Source: an uncultured Pelagibacteraceae bacterium (GTDB taxonomy: Bacteria; Pseudomonadota; Alphaproteobacteria; Pelagibacterales; Pelagibacteraceae). From it: 27,902 nucleotides of DNA. Position numbers and translations under genes: made by a program. The notes beneath the pieces are model-generated. The model was not told the origin of the DNA and searched no databases. It worked only from the letters and a program-made list of their open reading frames with translations. Below, piece after piece: positions 14,506-23,889 of this stretch; position 1 is the first letter of the stretch, and every line of letters starts with the position of its first letter. Location: positions 1-27,902 of the forward strand of contig CABXMS010000004.1 in the NCBI GenBank assembly GCA_902513415.1. The letters are read 5' to 3'.

Positions 14506-15808
14506 ATTCTAAAGGGGTTCCCGATGGATGACCTAAAATTTTGCCATCCTGCATTATAATTTTCCCAGCAATAATCGTAGCAGTTGGTGTGCCTTTAAAT
14601 TTAAATCCATTAAATGGTGACCAACCACATTTACTTTCAATGTGTTCATTTTTAATTTCAATTGTTTTGTTCATGTCAACAATTGTAAAATCAGCATCAA
14701 AATCTTTTTTAATATATCCTTTATTTTTAATTCCGAAAATTTTAGTTGGATTCTCACATAAAAATTTTACTAATTGATCCAATTTTAATTTCCCATCATT
14801 AATATGGTTAAGCATAACTGGAAGTAAAGTTTGAACGCCTGGCATCCCTGATGGAGAATTTGGGTATTCTTTATCTTTATTTACTTTTAAGTGTGGAGCA
14901 TGATCTGATCCGATAGTGTCATTATAATTATTTTTCACAGCATACCATAATCGATCATAATGAGATTTATCTCTAATGGGTGGATTCATTTGTGCGTAAG
15001 TACCTAATTTTTGATAACAATCTGGTGAATACAAAGTTAAATGTTGAGGAGTAATTTCGAAAGTAATATTTCCTTTGTTTTGGGACAGAAAGTCTACTTC
15101 TTCCTTTGTAGTTACATGAAGTATATGTGCTTTTTTATTTAACCTCTTAGCAATTTTTACAATTTTTCTTGTCGAAGATATTGCACACTCTTCATTTCTC
15201 CATAGCGGATGGGTTAGAACATTTCCTTTCTCAATTAATTTTTTTCTTTTATTTAAAATTTCCTCATCTTCAGAATGTACTGAAACAATTTTAGATGTAT
15301 ATTCAAAAACCTTTTCTATATCGTTTTCTTTATCAACCAATAAATTTCCCGTTGAGGATCCTACAAAAAGCTTAACACCACAACATCCTTCTAGGTTTTT
15401 TAAATCAGCTAGTTCTAGATTATTTGTTGGTGTTGCTCCAAAATAAAATGCATAGTTACAATACATTCTATTTTTTGCTAATTTTAATTTATTTTGAAAT
15501 TCTTTTTTACTGGATGTAGGGGGGTTAGTATTTGGCATTTCAAAAACTCCTGTTATACCACCGCGTATAGCTGCCTTGCTTCCTGAGTTTAAATCTTCTG
15601 CATCTGTTGAACCTGGTTCTCTAAAATGAACTTGAGTATCAATGCATCCTGGTAGAACAACAAGTTTATTGGCTTCAAAAATTTCTTTATGATTTTCTTT
15701 TGATAAATCTCCAATATTAGTTATCTTACCATTTGAGACACCTATATCGGTATTTATAAGTTTTCCATCAATAAAGCAGGATCCATTTTTAATTATGAGG
15801 TCTAACAT
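14498..15808 (-). CDS. pyrC: Dihydroorotase
   Basis: This amidohydrolase closes carbamoyl-aspartate to dihydroorotate, the third step of pyrimidine synthesis. The 436-residue length fits the class I type. Zinc and substrate residues are visible: DTQVHFREPG (H61, R63), the carboxylated lysine K146 in CGVKLFVGSS, H178 (VHSEDEE), H231 (ILHVTT) and D302 in GSDHAPH. The first histidine of the usual HxH pair is glutamine (Q59), a substitution I associate with alphaproteobacterial members. An allantoinase or D-hydantoinase activity is less likely given the EPG-TDAEDL context. It is divergent from ygfZ with only 43 bp between. Confidence 0.88.
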   Translation of the reverse strand: MLDLIIKNGSCFIDGKLINTDIGVSNGKITNIGDLSKENHKEIFEANKLVVLPGCIDTQVHFREPGSTDAEDLNSGSKAAIRGGITGVFEMPNTNPPTSSKKEFQNKLKLAKNRMYCNYAFYFGATPTNNLELADLKNLEGCCGVKLFVGSSTGNLLVDKENDIEKVFEYTSKIVSVHSEDEEILNKRKKLIEKGNVLTHPLWRNEECAISSTRKIVKIAKRLNKKAHILHVTTKEEVDFLSQNKGNITFEITPQHLTLYSPDCYQKLGTYAQMNPPIRDKSHYDRLWYAVKNNYNDTIGSDHAPHLKVNKDKEYPNSPSGMPGVQTLLPVMLNHINDGKLKLDQLVKFLCENPTKIFGIKNKGYIKKDFDADFTIVDMNKTIEIKNEHIESKCGWSPFNGFKFKGTPTATIIAGKIIMQDGKILGHPSGTPLEFN

Positions 15809-15851
15809 TTACTAAAAAAGTAATTATATTATAAATTAACAACAATCAATT

Positions 15852-16745
15852 ATGAATAAAAATAAATTGTATATTTTAGAAGATCGCGGAATACTTTATG
15901 TAAGTGGAGAAGATGTAAAAGAATTTTTACAAAATCTAATTTCAAATGACATTAATAAAGTAACTGATAATTATAGCTGTTTTGCTTCATTACTAACTCC
16001 GCAAGGTAAATATCTTTTTGATTTTATAATTATTAAACACAAAAATGGTTATTTCATAGATTGTGAAAAAAAAAATATAGATCAACTTTTCAGTCAGCTA
16101 AATTTGTATAAACTTAGATCTAAAATAGAAATATTAAATTTAAGTAATGAATTTGTTGTGGCGGTAATGAGCAAAGATAAATTTCTATCATTTGAAAAAA
16201 CTAGTGATTTAGAGGGAAGTACTATTAAGTATAATGAAGACATAATAGTTTTAGATCCAAGATTAAAAAATTTGGGAGCAAGACTAATTATAAATTTGGA
16301 AAAACTAAATTTATCTTTAGAAAAATTAGAATTAAAATCATCAAATATTAATGAGTATTATGCTTTAAGTTATGATTTGGGAATTCCACAACAAAACACA
16401 AATCTTTTACAGAATAAAATTTTTGCTATCGAATGTAATTTTGAAGAATTGAATGGAATAGATTTTAAAAAAGGTTGTTATATTGGACAAGAAAACACGG
16501 CAAGAATAAAACTAAAAAATAAACTTTCGAAAAGATTATTTGCAGTAGATGTAATTGATGGAAATTTAAATAATAACGATATAATAAAATTTAAAGAAAG
16601 CGAAATTGGAAAAGTTTTGATTAGTAAGAAATTTCCTTTTGCTGTAATAAAATTTGATAAAAAAAATTTTCAATTTGAAAATGTTTACAAATGTGGAAGT
16701 GCAAATATAAAAATTAAAAAACCAATATGGTTAAATAAAATTTAA
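15852..16745 (+). CDS. ygfZ: Folate-binding Fe-S repair/assembly protein YgfZ (IBA57-like)
   Basis: The 297-residue protein belongs to the GcvT-fold family whose members bind tetrahydrofolate and support maturation or repair of 4Fe-4S enzymes such as MiaB and aconitase. The diagnostic motif K-G-C-Y-I-G-Q-E is at residues 207-214, with the active cysteine C209. The N-terminal part (LILED RGILYVSGEDVKEFLQNLISNDI region) is also typical. Sequence outside the motif is highly AT-driven (Lys, Asn, Ile). Its stop codon abuts the opposing MazG-like gene with no spacing. No Shine-Dalgarno is seen. Confidence 0.9.
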   Translation: MNKNKLYILEDRGILYVSGEDVKEFLQNLISNDINKVTDNYSCFASLLTPQGKYLFDFIIIKHKNGYFIDCEKKNIDQLFSQLNLYKLRSKIEILNLSNEFVVAVMSKDKFLSFEKTSDLEGSTIKYNEDIIVLDPRLKNLGARLIINLEKLNLSLEKLELKSSNINEYYALSYDLGIPQQNTNLLQNKIFAIECNFEELNGIDFKKGCYIGQENTARIKLKNKLSKRLFAVDVIDGNLNNNDIIKFKESEIGKVLISKKFPFAVIKFDKKNFQFENVYKCGSANIKIKKPIWLNKI

Positions 16746-17117
16746 TTATTTTAAAAATTTAGATAAATCTGGTTTAAAATAATTTGGTCCTTTCATCACT
16801 TTCCCTAGATCATTATAAATTGGTTTGCCATTATCATCTAATTTGCTCATATTTGATTTTTGAACTTCATCAAAACACTTATCTAAGTCAATTCCGAAAG
16901 CATGTCCCGCACCATAAGTTACATATAATATGTCGGTTAAAGCATCAGCAACCTCTACTATATCATCTTCTTCTATTGCTTTTTTAAACTCTTCAAGCTC
17001 TTCAATGATAAGCTTTATTCTTAGTAAATTAATTTTTTCAGAACTTAAACCAGATGTTGTTTTTACTTCTTGTCCAAAGGTTTTCATGAATTTGCCAACT
17101 TTTTCAAAATTTGTCAT
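16746..17117 (-). CDS. MazG-like NTP pyrophosphohydrolase
   Basis: The 123-residue protein is an all-alpha NTP-pyrophosphatase. The first metal motif is IIEELEEF (E39, E40, E43) and the second is EVADALTDILY (D58, D62). The C-terminal part (FGIDLDKCFDEVQKSNMSKL, then KGPNYFKPDL) is characteristic of the HisE/MazG-like group common in marine bacteria and phages. It probably removes pyrophosphate from an aberrant or excess nucleoside triphosphate; the substrate is unknown. TAGGAGC upstream of ATG 17117 supports the start. It is divergent from fumC over 90 bp. Confidence 0.85.
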   Translation of the reverse strand: MTNFEKVGKFMKTFGQEVKTTSGLSSEKINLLRIKLIIEELEEFKKAIEEDDIVEVADALTDILYVTYGAGHAFGIDLDKCFDEVQKSNMSKLDDNGKPIYNDLGKVMKGPNYFKPDLSKFLK

Positions 17118-17207
17118 TTTGCTCCTATCAGTATTTATTTGTCTCTACTATGATTTTTAATTCATTTAATGTATAACAAATAAAGCATTGTTATTAATTT
17201 TTAAACT

Positions 17208-18596
17208 ATGAAAAAAAGAAAAGAATACGATAGTATAGGGATAATTAATGTACCTGGGGATAAATATTGGGGTGCTTCAACTCAAAGATCAAAAAAATAT
17301 TTTGATATAGGTGAAATATTGGTTAAACCTATTTTAATTAAATCAATAGGTATAATAAAAAAATCTGCTGCAATTGTTCACAAAAACCAAAAGCAACTTG
17401 ATTCAAAGATAGCAAATGCAATTATAAAAGCCTCAAGTGAAGTCATTCAAGGAAAATTGGACAAACATTTTCCTCTCAAGGTTTGGCAAACAGGATCGGG
17501 AACCCAAACAAATATGAATGTAAATGAAGTTATATCTAATAGAGCAATTGAGATGCTTGGAGGCAAAAAAGGAACTAAAAAACCAATTCACCCAAATGAT
17601 CATGTAAATAAATCACAATCGACCAATGATGTTTTTCCAACTGCAATGCATATAGCTGTTGCTCTCGAAACGAAAAATAAATTAATTCCTTCACTCATGT
17701 TGCTAAATTCGGAACTTAAAAAAAAAGTAAGTAAATTTAAAAATATTATAAAAGTTGGAAGAACCCATTTACAAGATGCTACCCCAATATCTTTGGGACA
17801 AGAATTTTCAGGATACCAATCACAGTTAGAAGCTAGCATAACTAGAATTAATAATGCTTTAAACGAGATATATAATTTGGCACAAGGTGGTACCGCTGTT
17901 GGAACTGGTATTAATACTAAAAAAAATTTCGATAAGAAAATAGTTAAAGAAATAAAAAAAATAACAAAAATTCCCTTTAAACCAGCAAAGAATAAATTTG
18001 CAGCTTTAGCTTCTCATGACGCTATTGTTAATTTTTCAGGCACTTTAAATACTGCAGCTGTATGTTTGATGAAAATTGCTAACGATATAAGATTTTTAGG
18101 CTCAGGACCTAGAGCCGGTTATGGCGAATTAATTTTGCCTTCTAATGAACCTGGCTCATCTATTATGCCTGGAAAAGTCAACCCTACACAGTCAGAAGCA
18201 GTTACAATGGTTTGTGTTAAAGTAATTGGAAATCACAATGGAATTACGATGGCAGGATCTCATGGACATTTTGAATTGAATGTTTTTAAACCTTTAATCG
18301 CACACAATATATTGCAGTCAATAGATCTTTTATCAGATAGTTCAAAAAACTTTGCTCTATTTTGTGTTAAAGGGATTAGAGCTAATAAAAAAAAGATAAA
18401 AGAATATTTAGATAATTCTTTAATGTTAGTCACTGCATTAGCTCCTTATATTGGATATGATAATGCTGCAAAAATTGCAAAACTTTCCCTAAAAAATAAT
18501 ACTACTTTAAAATATGAAGCTGTTAAATCAGGTTTAGTTTCTGAAAAAAATTATAACAAAATTGTTAACCCAAAAAAAATGATCAGCCCAAGTTAA
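17208..18596 (+). CDS. fumC: Fumarate hydratase class II
   Basis: This is the iron-free fumarase of the TCA cycle, interconverting fumarate and malate. The 462-residue protein has [16 protein letters not shown] (92-107), [17 protein letters not shown] (132-148) and the catalytic H187 in [10 protein letters not shown]. The superfamily signature [11 protein letters not shown] spans 316-326, with catalytic S318 and K323. The TNMNVNE and NDVFPTAMH segments distinguish it from aspartase and argininosuccinate lyase. Its 3' end overlaps the opposing AsmA-like gene by 14 bp. No ribosome site is obvious. Confidence 0.96.
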   Translation: MKKRKEYDSIGIINVPGDKYWGASTQRSKKYFDIGEILVKPILIKSIGIIKKSAAIVHKNQKQLDSKIANAIIKASSEVIQGKLDKHFPLKVWQTGSGTQTNMNVNEVISNRAIEMLGGKKGTKKPIHPNDHVNKSQSTNDVFPTAMHIAVALETKNKLIPSLMLLNSELKKKVSKFKNIIKVGRTHLQDATPISLGQEFSGYQSQLEASITRINNALNEIYNLAQGGTAVGTGINTKKNFDKKIVKEIKKITKIPFKPAKNKFAALASHDAIVNFSGTLNTAAVCLMKIANDIRFLGSGPRAGYGELILPSNEPGSSIMPGKVNPTQSEAVTMVCVKVIGNHNGITMAGSHGHFELNVFKPLIAHNILQSIDLLSDSSKNFALFCVKGIRANKKKIKEYLDNSLMLVTALAPYIGYDNAAKIAKLSLKNNTTLKYEAVKSGLVSEKNYNKIVNPKKMISPS

Positions 18597-20130
18597 TTTT
18601 TCTAAAATATTCATTAATTAACTTAGTCAGTGTTTGTATATTAGTTATTTCTTCATCAAAATAAATTTCTGAATTTTGCTTGCTTAAATTATTTTCTAAG
18701 GAATTTAAATTAATATTTGAAATATAATATTCATTTTCATCTAAATTTTTCTCTAAATCAAAGTATATTTTTTTTATATTAATTCTATTTTTTTTGGGAA
18801 CCTGAAATCTATAATAAAATTGTCTTTGATCCATTATGTTTAATTGCATTTTTGATCTTATATATATTTTTTCTTCTCTATTGACATATTCTACATTTGA
18901 AATTCTCAAATCACCTATTTTTTTTATTTTAATTTTAAATTTGTCTAATATAATTTTTTTATCATGAAAACTAATCATAATTTCTATATTATTTAGCAAT
19001 TTATTTTTTACATTATCTATATTAATCATAGATTTGCCGTTTATATTTGAGTGAACTGTATCTCTATAAATATATAGAGTTGGTAAAAATTTATTTATTA
19101 GAAAGCCATAATCTAAATTAGATAAATCGATTTTTGTATCAAAAAAAAATGGTTCTAAAATAACATTTCCATTTAATTTAATTTGATAGTTTGAATTTAG
19201 ATTATTATTATCTGTAATAAAGTTAATCTTTTCATTGTGTGTTTTATAATTTATATTTATTTTATTATTTAAAAAATTAGTTTTCAAAATTCCATCATTA
19301 ATATTATTTTCATAATTTTTTACTAATTTATTTGATATGGATATATTCGGATTATTTAAAACAATGTTTGATTCAATTATATTTGGTTTGTTATAATTTT
19401 TTTTCCAATAAAAATTATAATTTACATCAAAAAGTTTACCTTTAATTTTTAAATTTTTTTCTCTTAATTTGGAATCTATAAAATAATTTAATTCCTTTAT
19501 AGGTGAAATATTTGCAACATCTTCATTTTTATTGAGATAAAAAAAATTACTATTAATAACTTTTATTGGCTTTATAATTGTTTTGTTAAGATGTTCTAAA
19601 AAATTAATAAAAGTTTTTTTTTTAAAATAGAAATTTCCATTATTGATGACTATTTCTTTTATTGATATTTTATCTTTTCTGTAAAGATCTATCAAAGATA
19701 TATATATTTTTATCTTTTTTAATTTTGCAAAACTTAACTCTTCATCTTTAACAAAAGCTAGGTTTGCACCTTCAATTAAAATATGTGGCTTAGGTACAAA
19801 TCTATATTTTACTTTTTTAATATCTCCTAATTTAAGCTTAAAATCCGATAATGTTTGTTTTTTTATCTTATCGTAATAATTTTGATAATTATATAGACCA
19901 GGTATAGCTAAAAATAAAAATACAGAAAAAATTATTGCATAAACAATAAGTATAGTTTTGAATGAATTTATATTTATCTGCTTAATTTTCTCAATAAATA
20001 AGTTAAATCTTTGTGTAAAATCAAATCTTTTAATATTTTTTAAATAATTTTTCATGTTAATTTTATCAATAAATAAGTTAAATTTTTGTGTAAAATCAAA
20101 TCTTTTAATATTTTTTAAATAATTTTTCAT
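18583..20130 (-). CDS. AsmA-like membrane-anchored periplasmic protein
   Basis: The 515-residue protein has one N-terminal transmembrane helix (about residues 55-80) followed by a long periplasmic region. The segment [11 protein letters not shown], then [34 protein letters not shown], recalls the AsmA/TamB-type repeats that line inter-membrane lipid-transfer bridges. The family call is tentative because the sequence is very AT-biased. The first 50 residues are two nearly identical 25-residue copies ([15 protein letters not shown]...), from a 75-bp tandem duplication. The original start may be ATG 20055 (490 residues), with 20130 created by the duplication. ATG 20130 overlaps ATG 20129 of the divergent helicase frame in one CATG. 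Neither start has a ribosome site. Confidence 0.6.
   Translation of the reverse strand: MKNYLKNIKRFDFTQKFNLFIDKINMKNYLKNIKRFDFTQRFNLFIEKIKQININSFKTILIVYAIIFSVFLFLAIPGLYNYQNYYDKIKKQTLSDFKLKLGDIKKVKYRFVPKPHILIEGANLAFVKDEELSFAKLKKIKIYISLIDLYRKDKISIKEIVINNGNFYFKKKTFINFLEHLNKTIIKPIKVINSNFFYLNKNEDVANISPIKELNYFIDSKLREKNLKIKGKLFDVNYNFYWKKNYNKPNIIESNIVLNNPNISISNKLVKNYENNINDGILKTNFLNNKININYKTHNEKINFITDNNNLNSNYQIKLNGNVILEPFFFDTKIDLSNLDYGFLINKFLPTLYIYRDTVHSNINGKSMINIDNVKNKLLNNIEIMISFHDKKIILDKFKIKIKKIGDLRISNVEYVNREEKIYIRSKMQLNIMDQRQFYYRFQVPKKNRINIKKIYFDLEKNLDENEYYISNINLNSLENNLSKQNSEIYFDEEITNIQTLTKLINEYFRKINLG
19982..20056. repeat. 75-bp tandem direct repeat, copy 1
   Basis: This is the first of two adjacent 75-bp units differing at only two positions (73/75 identical). 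The length is a multiple of three, so the reading frame of the AsmA-like gene is kept. Each copy ends with CATG, the start codon of that gene. Confidence 0.95.
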
Positions 20131-20131
20131 G
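20057..20131. repeat. 75-bp tandem direct repeat, copy 2
   Basis: This second copy directly follows the first and ends at the divergent helicase gene. It either adds 25 residues to the AsmA-like protein or duplicates its promoter/leader. The near identity implies a recent event. Confidence 0.95.
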
Positions 20132-20164
20132 AAATTTGATAAAGACTTATACTATAAAATAGAA

Positions 20165-22192
20165 ATGTCGAATTTGGAATATTTAAAGGATTTGAATAAT
20201 AAACAAAATGAAGCAGTATCTTGTTTAGATGGACCCCTGCTGATTGTAGCGGGGGCAGGCTCTGGCAAAACAAAAGTGTTAACTTCGAGAATTGCACATA
20301 TAATTAAGGAGAAAAAAGCATTTCCAAATCAAGTTCTTGCTGTAACCTTTACCAACAAGGCAGCTAAAGAGATGCTTTCGAGAGTAGCAAAAATATTAAA
20401 AAAAGATGCTGTTGGATTATCCTGGATCGGAACATTTCATTCAATAAGTGCAAAAATTCTAAGAAAACACGCAAAAGCAGCAAACCTAAATTATAATTTT
20501 ACAATTTTAGATCAAGATGATCAGATAAGATTGATTAAGAATATTTGCAAAGCTGAAAATATAGATAGTAAAAAAATTTCTCCAAATTTTATTTTATCGG
20601 TAATAGATAAATGGAAAAACAAAGGATGGTACCCCGAGGATGTGATTCTTGGTAAAAAAAATCATTTAGAAAAAGGTTTCTTAAAAATCTATAATATTTA
20701 TCAAGAAAAATTAATTAACCTCAATGCTTGTGATTTTGGAGATTTAATTTTACATTGTGTTAAAATTTTTGAAAAAAATCCTGAAATAGCTGAATTGTAT
20801 TCGAGAAATTTTAAATATGTTCTTGTTGATGAATATCAAGACACAAACCATATTCAAAGTGAATGGTTAAATTGTCTTGCCAAATATCATAAAAACATTT
20901 GCTGCGTTGGTGATGATGATCAATCGATATATAGCTGGAGAGGAGCAGAAATAAAAAATTTTCTTGATTTTGACAAAATTTATAGTGGTACAAAAATTAT
21001 TAGATTAGAAAAAAATTATCGATCTACTCAAAACATTCTAAGCGTAGCTTCTAACTTAATAAAAAACAATCAAAATAGAGTAGGAAAAAATTTATTTACA
21101 AATGGCGAACATGGGGATTTGGTTTCTCTTAACTGTTACAGAAGTGGAAAAGATGAAGCAATAGGAATTGGAGATAAAATAGAAAGAATTAAAAAAAATT
21201 ATTCATTAAATGAGATTTCTATTTTAGTAAGGGCAATTTTTCAAACAAGAGAATTCGAAGAACGTTTTTTAAAAATTGGAATTCCTTATAGAATTATTGG
21301 AGGAATAAAATTTTATGAAAGAGCCGAAATTAAAGATTGTATTGCATATTTAAGGATAGTTTTTCAAAACAAAGATGATTTATCTTTTGAAAGAATAATT
21401 AATGTTCCAAAAAGATCGATAGGCGAAACAACTATTAAACAAATAAATGAATATGCAAAAATAAATTATCTATCTTTAGAAGAAGCATCAAAAAAACTTA
21501 TTGAATTAAATAAAATAAAACCAAAAACAAAATTAGGTCTAAGCTCAATACTTAGATTAATTGAAAAATGGAGAAGCTACAATTTAGATAAAATTAGTCA
21601 TATAAAACTTCTTCAAATTATTTTGGATGAGTCTGGTTATAGCCAAATGTTAAAAGATAAAAAAGATTTGGATAATGAAAATAGAATAGAAAACATTAAA
21701 GAATTACTGAATGCCATGAAGGAATTCGATAATTTAGAAAGTTTTTTAGAACATGTGGCACTTGCTACATCCATAGATCAGGATTGGGAAGGAGAAAAAG
21801 TAAATTTAATGACCATGCATGGATCAAAAGGACTGGAATTTGACGTTATATTTTTACCTGGTTGGGAAGAAGGTTTATTTCCACATCAAAAATCTTTAGA
21901 AGAAAAAGGAGAAAATGGATTAGAAGAAGAAAGAAGACTTGCATATGTTGGAATAACAAGAGCAAAGAAATTAGCCATTATTTCTTTTTCAATGAATAGG
22001 TTTTACCAAGGATATTGGATTAATAGTATTGCATCAAGATTTATTGATGAATTGCCTGAAAGCAATATTAAAAAAAATAACTCTTTTGAAAACCAACAAG
22101 ATAATGATTTTGATTTTAACCAAGATATAGAGTACGAAACAGAAATTAAAAGTCCCGGGTGGATAAGATATCAAAAAAAAAGAATTAAATGA
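20165..22192 (+). CDS. uvrD: UvrD/PcrA-type superfamily 1 DNA helicase
   Basis: This 3'-5' helicase serves nucleotide-excision and mismatch repair and removes RecA from DNA. With ATG 20165 it has 675 residues. The Q-motif is LNNKQNEAV, Walker A is GAGSGKT (30-36), and motif Ia is TFTNKAAKEM. Walker B is DEYQDTN, followed by DDQSIYSWRGA, the NYRST motif, and MTMHGSKGLEFDVIFLPGWEEGLFPH. Motif VI is RRLAYVGITRAKK. The upstream in-frame ATG 20129 adds 12 residues absent from the family and collides with the divergent start, so 20165 is preferred, since it gives the usual start just before the Q-motif. Its stop overlaps the aminopeptidase gene start in ATGA. Confidence 0.93.
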   Translation: MSNLEYLKDLNNKQNEAVSCLDGPLLIVAGAGSGKTKVLTSRIAHIIKEKKAFPNQVLAVTFTNKAAKEMLSRVAKILKKDAVGLSWIGTFHSISAKILRKHAKAANLNYNFTILDQDDQIRLIKNICKAENIDSKKISPNFILSVIDKWKNKGWYPEDVILGKKNHLEKGFLKIYNIYQEKLINLNACDFGDLILHCVKIFEKNPEIAELYSRNFKYVLVDEYQDTNHIQSEWLNCLAKYHKNICCVGDDDQSIYSWRGAEIKNFLDFDKIYSGTKIIRLEKNYRSTQNILSVASNLIKNNQNRVGKNLFTNGEHGDLVSLNCYRSGKDEAIGIGDKIERIKKNYSLNEISILVRAIFQTREFEERFLKIGIPYRIIGGIKFYERAEIKDCIAYLRIVFQNKDDLSFERIINVPKRSIGETTIKQINEYAKINYLSLEEASKKLIELNKIKPKTKLGLSSILRLIEKWRSYNLDKISHIKLLQIILDESGYSQMLKDKKDLDNENRIENIKELLNAMKEFDNLESFLEHVALATSIDQDWEGEKVNLMTMHGSKGLEFDVIFLPGWEEGLFPHQKSLEEKGENGLEEERRLAYVGITRAKKLAIISFSMNRFYQGYWINSIASRFIDELPESNIKKNNSFENQQDNDFDFNQDIEYETEIKSPGWIRYQKKRIK

Positions 22193-23889
22193 TTAATAGA
22201 TTAAAAAAAATATTTATAGAAAAAAATATTGATGGTTATATAGTCCCAAAAAACGATGAATTTTTCTCAGAATATGCGTATCCAGATAGATTAAAAATAA
22301 TTTCAAACTTTACAGGATCTTATGGGCTTGCAATTTTGCTAGCTAATAAAAATTATTTATTTGTTGATGGAAGATACACAATACAAGCAAAAAAACAGTC
22401 AGGAAATCATTTTAGAATTTATCAGATACCAAACACAACACCAAAAATAATATTATCAAAACTAGATAAATGCCTAAATTTGGGGTTTGATCCAAAGCTT
22501 TTTACAAATGAAAGTTTAAAAAAAATAATTTCTCCTAATCACAAATTAGTTCCAATTCAAGAAAATTTAATTGATAAAATTTGTACATTTCAAAAATTAA
22601 AAAAAACAAAAAATTTTTATACTTTAAATAATAAAATTGCTGGCGAATCGTCATTATCAAAAATAAATAGATTATTTAATTTATTAAAAAAAAGAAAAAT
22701 TGATAATCTATTTATAAGCGCTCCAGAAAATGTTGCATGGTTACTAAACTTAAGAGGCTGGGATAATCCTTTTTCACCAGTACCTAATTGCAAAATTATT
22801 TTAACTGCTAATAAAGAAATATATTTCTTCTCAAATGGTAATAAAATAAAAAATATAAAAAATAAATTATTTTATAATAAACTTAAATTTTATAAATTTG
22901 CTAATTTTTTTGAAGTAATCACAAAAATTAAGGGCACAAATTTTTGTATAGATAGATATACATGCTCAATATTTAATGAAAATGTCATTAAGTCAAATTT
23001 TATAATCAGATCTAAAAATGATCCTTGCTATTATTTGAAGTCAATTAAAAATAAAAATGAAATAGAAAATATGAAAAAAGCTCACATATATGATGGAGTA
23101 GCTTTAACAAAATTTTTATTTTGGGCAAAAAAAAGAAGTCCAAAAAGCTTGAATGAATTAAAAATTGAAAAAAAATTAGAAAGTTTTAGAAAAAAAAATA
23201 ATAAATACTTATACCCTAGCTTTAGTACAATTGCTGGATCGGGTCCTAATGGAGCCATCATTCACTACAGAGCAAATAAATTATCTAATAGAACTTTAAA
23301 AAAAAATGATTTATTGCTATGTGACTCAGGAGGTCAATATAAATATGGAACAACAGATGTAACAAGAACTATAAGTTTTGGAAAACCATCAAAATATATT
23401 AAAAATATTTTTACTCGAGTTTTAAAGGGTCATATAGCCGTTGTAACAACAAATCTTAGTAAAACAAACAAAGGCAGCGCCATTGATAAAAAAGCCAGAA
23501 AATGGTTAAAAGAAATAAACTTAGATTATCCTCATGGCACTGGTCATGGGGTGGGGTTTTTTTTAAATGTTCATGAAGGTCCACAATCAATTTCAAAATT
23601 TAATAATGTTCCTCTAAAAAAAGGAATGATTGTTAGTAATGAACCGGGTTACTATAAAGAAAATAAGTTTGGAATTAGAATTGAAAATTTAATTTATATT
23701 TTGGAGAAAAAAAATAAATTAATTTTTGAAAATCTCACTTACGCACCAATTGACAAAGATTTAATTGATTTTTCTATTTTAAATAAAAAAGAAAAAATAT
23801 ATTTATTTAAATATAATTTAGATATTTATTCAAAATTATCAAATTATTTAAATAAAAATGAAAAAATTTGGTTACAAAATTTAATTTAA
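22189..23889 (+). CDS. pepP: Xaa-Pro aminopeptidase (M24, aminopeptidase P)
   Basis: This metallopeptidase removes an N-terminal residue preceding proline. The 566-residue length and the N-terminal creatinase-like domains fit the three-domain (APP1-like) form rather than the 440-residue E. coli PepP. The dinuclear metal ligands are D379 (LLCDSGGQY), D390 (TTDVTRT), H453 (GTGHGVG), E485 (SNEPGYY) and E499 (GIRIENL). It is translationally coupled to uvrD by a 4-bp overlap. Its 3' end overlaps the opposing ligA by 9 bp. A cytosolic role in recycling proline-rich peptides is likely. The symbol denotes the family. Confidence 0.9.
   Translation: MINRLKKIFIEKNIDGYIVPKNDEFFSEYAYPDRLKIISNFTGSYGLAILLANKNYLFVDGRYTIQAKKQSGNHFRIYQIPNTTPKIILSKLDKCLNLGFDPKLFTNESLKKIISPNHKLVPIQENLIDKICTFQKLKKTKNFYTLNNKIAGESSLSKINRLFNLLKKRKIDNLFISAPENVAWLLNLRGWDNPFSPVPNCKIILTANKEIYFFSNGNKIKNIKNKLFYNKLKFYKFANFFEVITKIKGTNFCIDRYTCSIFNENVIKSNFIIRSKNDPCYYLKSIKNKNEIENMKKAHIYDGVALTKFLFWAKKRSPKSLNELKIEKKLESFRKKNNKYLYPSFSTIAGSGPNGAIIHYRANKLSNRTLKKNDLLLCDSGGQYKYGTTDVTRTISFGKPSKYIKNIFTRVLKGHIAVVTTNLSKTNKGSAIDKKARKWLKEINLDYPHGTGHGVGFFLNVHEGPQSISKFNNVPLKKGMIVSNEPGYYKENKFGIRIENLIYILEKKNKLIFENLTYAPIDKDLIDFSILNKKEKIYLFKYNLDIYSKLSNYLNKNEKIWLQNLI

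Noticed and set aside
20129..20164. Helicase start at ATG 20129
   Set aside because: The 12 added residues are not typical of UvrD, and this ATG overlaps the divergent gene's start; ATG 20165 precedes the Q-motif at the usual distance.
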